In this document: positions 56,501 through 64,000 of the stretch, piece after piece
Layout of the letters: every line of letters starts with the position of its first letter
Numbering within the stretch: position 1 is the stretch's first letter
Position numbers and translations under genes: made by a program
Assembly: GCA_027604505.1 (NCBI GenBank)
Contig: JADIIX010000008.1
Span: 72,589-136,588 of the forward strand
Direction: 5' to 3'
Origin: Gonapodya sp. JEL0774
Taxonomy: Eukaryota > Monoblepharomycota > Monoblepharidomycetes > Monoblepharidales > Gonapodyaceae
Length of the DNA: 64,000 nt
The notes under the pieces: model-generated
What the model saw: only the letters and a program-made list of their open reading frames with translations
What the model was told of the DNA's origin: nothing
The model's database searches: none

Positions 56501-59500
56501 GAATCCGGCTTTGACGTGTCTGAAGGTTACGTTCCCACCGAGCCACCAGAGGAACTTCATGTCAAGGGAATCTCAAATGCAAGCGTCAGCCGAGCGTCTT
56601 CCGCCTATATGTTGCCAGTAGATGTGGAAAGCAACTTGGAAGATGGTAGCTCGAGTTCACTTTTCAGTCTGAAGGCGAAACTCAATGCTGCACGTGCTCA
56701 AACAGATAGTGCCAGACGCCTAGCTCGACGTGAGCGGAAACTAGAAATGTCCCGTCGAGAAGCTGAGGCGTTGCGCGAACAGGTCATCAAAACAAATCAG
56801 GAAAGGAATAGATTGAAAGCAGAAGAGGAGAGAATCAGCCGGATGATCGACGAAACTTTGGCACTCAACAGAGGGCATGGCCATGATGTGCAGCGCGTCA
56901 CAACGCCGTACGTGCCTCCGCTACTTCCTGTTGCTGACACATACGAGGCAACGAGCGAAAAGGTGCACAGTGAACTCCTTCTTGATACCGTTCACAGCGC
57001 GCTCTGCTCGAATGCTCCAGATGCTATGGAAGTGACTGAGCGTATTGATTTGGCACCTAGTGAGCATCAATTATCGCTTGCTTCAGGGCACAACGACGAT
57101 TTTCCCAAAATTCCAGTCGTCATTCATGAGGGTGTTGTTCCTTCTTTGGGAACAGTGATTAGCGTTGCACCAGAGGAGGTGCTCGAAAATATCGGTAGCA
57201 TGTCAAGAGGTCCCTCTCTAAGCGAGCAGAACCCTGACATGGTAGCTGGAAGGGGGAGCGCATATGAAGAATCTTTTGAAAGTCTGACGGAGCCATCATC
57301 GCGGCATTCAGCGTTCCCGCACTCTCGTGGACAGGAGATTCCAGTTCAAGCTGATGCAGACTCCTCGGGAAGCTCTCTCACATCTGCCGCTCCTGACGAC
57401 TTGAGTGGTAAGTTCATTTTGATTGGATAATAAACTAATATGATTCGACGCCAATGTTTCTACACACACAGATGGGGACCATTCTCAAATTGAGCGCATT
57501 GAGGCCATGAAAGCCGAGATCGCACGAGAAGAGGAGCTTTCCAAGAGGAGAAAAGATCAAGAGAGAGAGCAATCCGAGCGCAAGAAGGAAGAACAAAGGA
57601 GGGCGTTACGCAAGCAAAAGCTGCGAAACATGGAAGAACGGATGAGATCCAGACTGGAGGTGAGCAAAAATGTCAAAATAAATCAGAATCCTTGGTGATT
57701 TTATCGTGTCATTATCGCTGCGTCGAAAGGCTGTTCGACATCATAACTTCGATCCCGATGTTCCTGCAATAGCCACTCCAAAGTATGAACCGGATTTCGA
57801 TGCGGCTTCTACTGCTTCCCTTGCTCGCATTGCACAGTCAGCAGATGGAAGCTCCGTTGCGGATGGCTCTCAGAGCGCCGAAAACTCAGTGGCAGATAGC
57901 AGGACGGACGAACATCCTAACCAGGCTTTTCAAAACAAATTGCCACCCGGTGAACCGTTTGATGCCGATTCTGAAATTGAGGATGCATTGGAGTGTGGAA
58001 GTGATATGCAAGTGGGGACACGTGACGCTGAGATCCTTGATTCCGTTGAAGAATTTGGGGTTCACAGTTCGGATGCCCCTGAGCAAACCGTCATTCAGCT
58101 GGAGCCGATGCAATCTCTAGAACACTTGAACACGAGCACTCCTCAAAGTGTCCATCTTCCAGACGGCCTGCAGAGGTTGGATGGGGGTAACGTACGGAAC
58201 AACACATTAGCGAGTTTGGCCTCTTCACTTTCAGACCCCCCACCATTGGATTCATCATCCAGCGGTACGGGTCGGCGACCAGGTGCAAAGATTATGCCTG
58301 GTGTAGCTGCTGAGGTGCAAGAAGTCGAAGAGGAAGCCAAAGATGTCGCTGAGAGCAGCGTCTCCTCAGAGCACGTCGGCGCGGTTTCTAACTCAACTCA
58401 TTCACTCGAAGAGCTTGCTGCACCTACATCACTTCTGCAAGCATCTATTGCACCTGATCCACCACCGTTGAATCGATTCCATTTTGTTGAGCCGTCCGTC
58501 CATTCTTCAGTCCACTCTTTTACTGTTGGAAACAACTCTCAAAAGGTGGTGTCCAATCGTTCCGGAGGAGTTTACCTGGAAATGGAGACAGCGCGCCTGG
58601 AAGAAGTGACAGAGGTCATTCTGTTAAATGATGCCCAATATGCTGACGCCTCGTTCGCATCTGAAAGTCAACCTCACGACTCGTTGACGCCCACGGATGC
58701 TCAATCGGCAGTTTCCAGTGCAGTGTCCGTGTCCGCTGCAGGTACGGGAACTGCAAACGGAGACCACGACGAGTCTGAGGTGGTGCGCCCTGTAGGTGGC
58801 ATCATCGATCCCCACGTTGATGGGGATCCGGTTGATGCCGCCTTCTCGTCTCCCGACGGGGATGGGGATCCGGTTGAGGCCTTCTTCTCTCCCGACGGGC
58901 CGTCCATGGCTGCTCAGTCATCTATTAAAGATTGGATGGAAGCGCAAGCGGACAGGATATCTGAGACAAAGACCTGGAGTAGTTCTCATGACGTTGCGGA
59001 TGCATATACCCCTCGTAAGTATTCTGTCAGTTGTACCAGATCCGAGTCATTATTTCCAACTTTGGCTTTGAATGGCAGTGAATTTGAATCCCGACGTTGG
59101 TTCAGCTCAGGCGGAATCCCCGCCCATTCGAACACCCCCCTGTGGTTTGGCGAATGATACCGATGTGACAGCGAACCCAATCATGAATTTAGTCGGACAC
59201 GCCCCCCGACACGATGACGGGTTGTCTGTAGCAGTGGAGATTGGCGAAGCAGTGCATGCCACCGTGTCGAAGCTGCAAGATGAGGACGAATTATTCAACC
59301 TCGATATTGAGGACGGTCCAGCTGTCGTGGACGAGCTACCTCCAGTGTCCATACTTGAAATTGACACATCAAAGAGCGGCTCGAACGACGATTTTGCCAA
59401 CCCGTTGTATCTAGACGACCATGTTTCGGGAGACCAGGGTGCAAAAGAAACGGCCCCAATCCATTCGGAAGATATAACATCGAACTTCTCACTACCGCTA

Positions 59501-60370
59501 GTGAATCACACTGTCGACATGAAAAGAGATGATCTAAACATTCAGACTCCAGAACTACCCGATGTGGAACCACGGAAGATCCAAATCGATTCCAACACGC
59601 TTGGCGGGGAAGAACCTGGCAAGGTTATTGAAGAGGAACAATATCTCGCTGAAGGTCCAAATAGGGACATAGCGGGGGATGTTACCACTGCTCTTTTGGC
59701 AGAGCTGTTTGATGAGGCCATCATCTTGTTCCACCATCTCCAGTATCCTGACTTGGAGATTGTGGATGGTGACACTCCTTCGCAACAACCCAGTCCTGAA
59801 TTGGCGAGTGATCTCGTCTCCCAAAAGGAGGTTCCGGAACCTCGTATGACCTCGCCCGAAAAGCTGGCCCCTCTATCCATCGCGGATGTATCAGTTGCAA
59901 TCCTTTCACGAGTTCTAAATTCTACTAGTCAGCCGTGTTTCACGGATGCCCCTCCTGTTCCCGGCGTTGGTTCGTTGGTCGGTCAGGAGGTGCATTTCGA
60001 AGACCCTGAGAAGCTGCTCTTGGCAAGAGATGTCCTTCAAGAGGCGCTTCATGGTCTGTTCGAGTCCCATCGATGGTCTCAAGATCCGCGGCATGCATTA
60101 CGGCGGCGAAAAGGGCTTCCACCACGTCCTATTACCAAAGATAGGATTTCCACAGAAGTGCGACAATCTTTGGAGCTGTGGGGTCATTATCGGGAAAAGT
60201 ACGGAGAAGAACTTGAGGTTTTGTTAGCAGGTGAAGTCAAAGAGGAAGACAAGCGCTGGACCAACACCGATGACGAGCAGATAGAAGTTTTAGACACTGT
60301 TGCGAGTTTGATTTGGGACTCTTTGCTTACCGATACCGCGCAAGTCGTTTTGACGTTGGACTTGCCGTGA
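50595..60370 (+). CDS. Giant coiled-coil, mostly disordered protein (CEP350-like candidate)
   Basis: One gene of about ten exons and roughly 2,900 residues is proposed. Exon 1 (50595-50721, MNERRIRRAQRQRLDEG) joins via a 349-nt intron to VRKKQRTMKQLRAVISGDQ at 51071. A very long Ser/Pro-rich exon runs to about 54319. It contains LRAFVERQRRERQDSARR and a tryptophan-rich EKTREWLGIEWDNPALQDG. Clean in-phase splices then connect a nearly pure Arg/Glu coiled coil (54612-55063). Next come KEAFLNRKEQTIYHQARTEL with AYIRFQKSDN, LEQAVLMRLATEKAVIDQL, another coiled coil (EEELSKRRKDQEREQSERKK), and acidic disordered exons. The C-terminal part (59900-60370) appears folded: VSVAILSRVLN, LELWGHYREKYGEELEVLL, LDTVASLIWDSLLTDTAQ. 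The coiled-coil order and the A-x-TELA-x-x-x-x-QK motif recall centrosomal CEP350; no CAP-Gly domain was seen. The identity is tentative; the single-gene model is stronger. Stop TGA 60368-60370. Confidence 0.55.
58819..58899 (+). repeat. Two-unit in-frame tandem repeat
   Basis: Units 58819-58860 (42 nt) and 58861-58899 (39 nt) both start GATGGGGATCCGGTTGA and end CTCCCGACGGG. They encode DGDPVDAAFSSPDG and DGDPVEAFFSPDG in the giant coiled-coil gene. This is a recent internal duplication. Confidence 0.9.
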
Positions 60371-60481
60371 CATAATTGCAAGCACAAATCATTGTTACAT
60401 AATTATCAAAGACGACCATGATACCTTTTGTAAATATGATGGAGACCATGACCCTATGATGAAGACAAGACAGTCACTTCA
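60371..60481. other. Convergent intergenic region
   Basis: Only 111 bp between two stop codons, so the two transcripts may overlap at their 3' ends. Confidence 0.5.
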
Positions 60482-61787
60482 CTATGTTGTGCGAGGCCTA
60501 ATTCTGTTATACATATGATGCTTAGCGGTTCTGTATGCATTTCGACCGTAGTACGTCAGCCCAATGCCCGCGATAGCTCCTGATAAGTGGGCGGCATGAT
60601 CAAGCATTCTCCAACCCCGAACCAGCCCGATGAAATCAATTCCCATGAGACTGTATGTTTAAAACAAGACATCAGTTCTACCGCCAACACTTCCATTCCT
60701 CGACTCGACGTACATGGGGAAGACTGTTTCAAGCCGAAAGGCATATGGAATGAACATGAGATGAACACCAGTGTAGGGGAACAAGGTGTACTTCGAACAA
60801 TTGATCGTGGGCATCAATTCCATTAGCTTCAACTAACGGCAACCGACATACAGGACCCAAACAACTCACTACAGATCCAACAACTCCGAAAACGGCGCCG
60901 CTGGCACCAAGACTTGGAACCACGTCCTCTGCCGAGATTCTTCCGAGTAAAGAAGGCAGTCTGGAAACGGACATTCCTCGACGGAGTCGAGCAATGGTCA
61001 GAAAATGGGAACCGAAAGATGCTAGCGTAGCGCTTGAAAAGTAGAATGCCAGAAACTCGTACGGTGAGCTGAAAATGTTGCTCGCGGACCCTATGAATAG
61101 AGTTGTAGAGCTTCCAAAGAGGAAGTCAATTACACCTGCTCGGAGACTGAAACATTTTGCTCACCAGTGCCAAAGCTCCAGAGCGCGATCATGTTGAAGG
61201 CGAAATGCCCTATCGACATCTGACTGAATGCCGACGTGAGCATTGTGTAAGAACGACCGGACAGAGGGTAGTGCAGAAAAGATTTGGCCATGAATGACTG
61301 GAAAAGCACGAACGGTATCGGTATACCTCTTGAGTTCATGGTGACATTAAAAATGAGTGCCGCATCTCACCTGAAACGGTCTGACTTGCCACGCAAGATA
61401 TACGAGTGAGTTCGCGGCGATAATGGCGCCGACAGTGCGCTCAGGTCTGCTCAATCGATCCCATTCTGCACGAAGAAGAGCCGGAATTCTCTCAATCACG
61501 CTCTCTGGATAACGGGAATCTCGTCGGAAGTACGGCCCATCCGTCTTTGTGCTTGGGAGCCCGATCAGACTACGTAGAGATACATCTTCATCCTTGCGCA
61601 CCAATTCGCGAGCATCCAAATAAAGTGCGGTGCCATACGCAGTGGCAACGACACCGAGCGTAAACGCAGCTTGCGGGATCCATGACAATGGCTGCATTTC
61701 GTGGTAGGTGTAATACTTCCTTTGCTGCGACCGACCATACGTCCACCAACTTCTCGTTTTTAGCAAGTGCGTTTGTATGATGAACAT
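60482..61787 (-). CDS. PCP1: Mitochondrial rhomboid protease (PARL/Pcp1 type)
   Basis: Intramembrane serine protease, expected in the mitochondrial inner membrane. ATG 61787 ([18 protein letters not shown]) is followed by a basic, Tyr-rich stretch that could be a presequence, then a first membrane segment [20 protein letters not shown] and [20 protein letters not shown]. After introns the core reads [33 protein letters not shown], and [17 protein letters not shown] with the GASG catalytic Ser. It ends [20 protein letters not shown] with [15 protein letters not shown], whose His is the second catalytic residue. The extra N-terminal membrane segment before the six-helix core is the PARL/Pcp1 arrangement. 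The stop is TAG 60482-60484. The FIGLVRGW and DHAAHLSG blocks are highly typical. Confidence 0.9.
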
Positions 61788-61898
61788 CTGTGTCAGATTC
61801 TTGAATGTAGAACCGGTGTTAAGTTGGGATCATGAGGTGCAGTCCACAGTTGGCACAAGCCGGCTACCTGCCGCAAAACATGCCAAAATGCACATCTC
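61788..61898. promoter_or_regulatory. Compact divergent promoter rhomboid/Zn2Cys6 regulator
   Basis: 111 bp separate the two start codons. No specific site is claimed. Confidence 0.45.
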
Positions 61899-64000
61899 AT
61901 GAAAACCATCAGTCTTGACGAGAAGCTTCAGCTCACAAAGCCGCTCAGAAACTCGTGCGATCGCTGTGCTACCAGGAAAGTAAGATGTGGGGGCGAGAAG
62001 GTGAGACATCCCTTCACATGGAAGTCTGTTGATGTAATGTACCTACAGTCTATCATCCCCTGTCAAAAGCCCACATGCGCACGTTGCATTGCCGGTCAGA
62101 ATGTATGCGTTTACGCTCCAGTTCTTCCTCGAAAAAAGCGAGCGGCTGCACCTGGAGCGGAGAAGGAGTCAGTCACGCAACGGCTCTCCAGATTGGAAGT
62201 TCTTCTCACCAGTAACTCGTCTCCGGCACCACCTGTTACGCGCGAAACTGATCTAGGTAACTGGATGGGAGTATCTCCTCCTGGTCACAGTGCGATCGTG
62301 CCGACTCTGCAGGATCCGCAGAATCCGCAGGTGCGATTCTGTTCCTGTTCATCATTCGACGTTTCACACCGAATACTGAATATTACGGGCGCTCTTTCCT
62401 CCATTGATCAAATATTGGTCATTTTTGTGGGCAGAATATGGCTGGTCTTCTCAACGACCTTCGCCGGATCAGACAAGAAGGAACTCGCGCCAGAGACCCC
62501 ATCCTTGGGCTGTTTCCATTCGATTCACCAGTTCGAGATCCGACGCAGATAGCTTGGAACAATGGTCAAGTGATTGACAGTCCTCTCGGGGAGGCTCTTG
62601 TCGGAGAAGAGTTTCCTGGTGTCATGAGATTTCCAACCCCTTTTGACGACGTCAGTACGTCGGTGTTTCGATGCGCATTCTTCTCTCTTGGCCAATAGTT
62701 GTGGTGTATTTTCCCCGTTCTGCAAAAGCTCCCTCCCTTGCCAGACCTCACAACGGTCAACTCACTTGTGACTTTGTACTTCAGATCTGTTCCACCACTC
62801 ATTAACGTTATTCATCCCGCAACCATCGTATCACAAAATTCGATTCATCCTATTATTTTCATGTCCATGCTGACTTTAGCCGCCGACTTCCATGATTCCG
62901 CCGCTGTTCAGAAAATGGCAGACACTGTGTTTTATCCAAGGCTTCATCGCTTAGTGAAAGATGAACTCAGTCGACCGAACATAGAGGCTACAGTGGGATT
63001 GGCACATGCATTTATTCATGTTGTCAGTCGTTCAATGGTTGGTTATCTTGTTTACTCTCACACATAACATCGAATTTGACTGTGAGAACTACTTCAGTGG
63101 AACGTTGGATACTTCTACCTTACTATGATGTGCGGTAGTCTTCGAATACTTGGACTTTCTGATGAGTACACGTTAGCCCGCAAGTTCCCTGCCTGGTCGG
63201 ACCGTGAGACTTGCCGAAGGCTATTCTGGGCTGTTTACCAACTTGATCGGGCGTCATCTGCGGCGTCCATGCAGATGCAGCAGATTTCGGACGATTTGTG
63301 CAGCCTCTTGAGGCTGCAGTCTCCTGAAAAGTGAGTTTTAAGATTTTGCCTTCCATCAAGTTTCAGCCACATGCGAGCTCTCAATTCATTTGTTGCTTGT
63401 CCAGCGAATGGATTGCACGTGTGCCCCCAGAAGTATCTCCCGTTATTGCGCCAACGCTGGAAGACTTTTACACTCACCATGGGGAGCTTCCCGTGGATGG
63501 CTCCTACGAAAATTTGCATCGCTCCAAAATGTTTAACGGGGTTATACAGAACCGAAACACAAATGGTGCTACACCAACCTTCTTATCCCGAAGCATCGCA
63601 TCACCTCTTGGCGCCGCATCGATTCATACTGCCCTCTTTCACCTCTTTGGGCGAGTCATCGATCTCCGGCTATCGTGCTCAAGGCGAAACATCCTCCCAT
63701 TTGATTTGCCACCGGGTCCGACGGGCCTCAAAGTATTTAACCGAGTGAAAGAGCTTGAGCAAGACTTACTGGTTTGGGAAGCGCGACTCAATGAGTTTGT
63801 CCGGGCGGTCGGTGTGAGAATTGGAGCTGTTGGATGGGGTCTTGGGTCGTTGGAACTGGGCGATGCGAATTGGAGATTTGATGGCTTAACAGAAGTCGAT
63901 TTTTTGTATCTACAAGCAGAGTACCACATCATCCAGACTCGTGGGTACATATCGTTCTCAGTTCGAAAGTTTTCTCTCTGACCATCCCCTTTAGTTCTCC
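61899..64000 (+). CDS. Zn2Cys6 fungal transcription factor, 3' truncated by the window
   Basis: Fungal-specific transcription factor. ATG 61899 (MKTISLDEKLQLTKP) leads to the binuclear zinc cluster NSCDRCATRKVRCGGEK, interrupted by an intron (donor GTGAGA at about 62001, acceptor CTACAG at about 62047), and continued IIPCQKPTCARCIAGQNVC. The pattern is C-x2-C-x6-C then C-x2-C-x6-C. A basic linker PRKKRAAAPG and a heptad-like VTQRLSRLEVLLTSN follow. The middle homology region appears in later exons: LVTLYFRSVPPLINVIHPA, IIFMSMLTLAADF, LTMMCGSLRILGLSDEY and CRRLFWAVYQLDRASS, the last block being very typical. The gene runs to the window edge; the last exon seen contains TALFHLFGRVIDLRL. Target genes cannot be told. 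Confidence 0.88.

Noticed and set aside
50595-60370. Several separate genes instead of one giant gene
   Set aside because: Consecutive exons join at GT-AG sites with matching phase and no promoter-sized gaps, so one gene is simpler.

Overview
The window looks like a gene-dense, intron-rich fungal nuclear chromosome segment. Introns are mostly 50-110 nt, start GTGAGT or GTAAGT, and interrupt almost every gene. Fungal markers are a Zn2Cys6 transcription factor, a PHO80-type cyclin, a Gtr2/RagC GTPase, an MRS2-type Mg2+ transporter and a CTK1-type kinase. An alpha-tubulin that keeps the Lys40 region, and a very large coiled-coil protein resembling the centrosomal CEP350 group, point to a flagellated (zoosporic, chytrid-like) fungus. 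That placement is inference. No rRNA, tRNA, CRISPR array or intact transposon was seen.

Layout. 0-9.2 kb: amidase 3' end (+), a Cdc4-like WD40 protein without a visible F-box (-), dipeptidyl peptidase III (+), TIP41 (-). 9.6-10.9 kb: four degenerate tandem copies of a short sequence; one copy keeps an open frame with a signal-peptide-like start. 12.4-19.1 kb: a CDK12/CTK1-like kinase (+) and an Arg/Asp-rich disordered protein (+) that may be one gene. 19.3-23.7 kb: aquaporin, UBC9 and eIF3k, all on the minus strand. 23.8-30 kb: GTR2/RagC, a PHO80-like cyclin and an unrecognised protein with paired CXXCXGXG motifs (+). 30.3-39.7 kb: a SWIRM-domain protein (-), a SERHL-like hydrolase (+), a dual-specificity phosphatase (+) and a secreted M64 peptidase (-). 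40.2-46.6 kb: alpha-tubulin, MRS2 and a FYRN/FYRC protein (+). 46.9-50.3 kb: CPSF100/CFT2 (-). 50.6-60.4 kb: the giant CEP350-like gene (+). 60.5-64 kb: a PARL/Pcp1 rhomboid protease (-) and a 3'-truncated Zn2Cys6 regulator (+).

Most genes are unrelated housekeeping functions. The loosest functional theme is nutrient signalling: TIP41 (TOR/PP2A), GTR2 (EGO-TORC1) and a PHO80-type cyclin, the last two adjacent and in the same direction. The most unusual things are a 7-nt microexon that restores the conserved Phe-Gly-Pro-Ala after the second aquaporin NPA box, an alpha-tubulin that ends in Glu-Glu with no terminal aromatic residue, the possible kinase/RD-rich fusion with an acidic insertion in the activation segment, the tandem secreted-protein relics, and several stop-free introns whose length is a multiple of three. 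Exon boundaries were placed by eye from GT-AG sites and protein-family continuity; no search was run.
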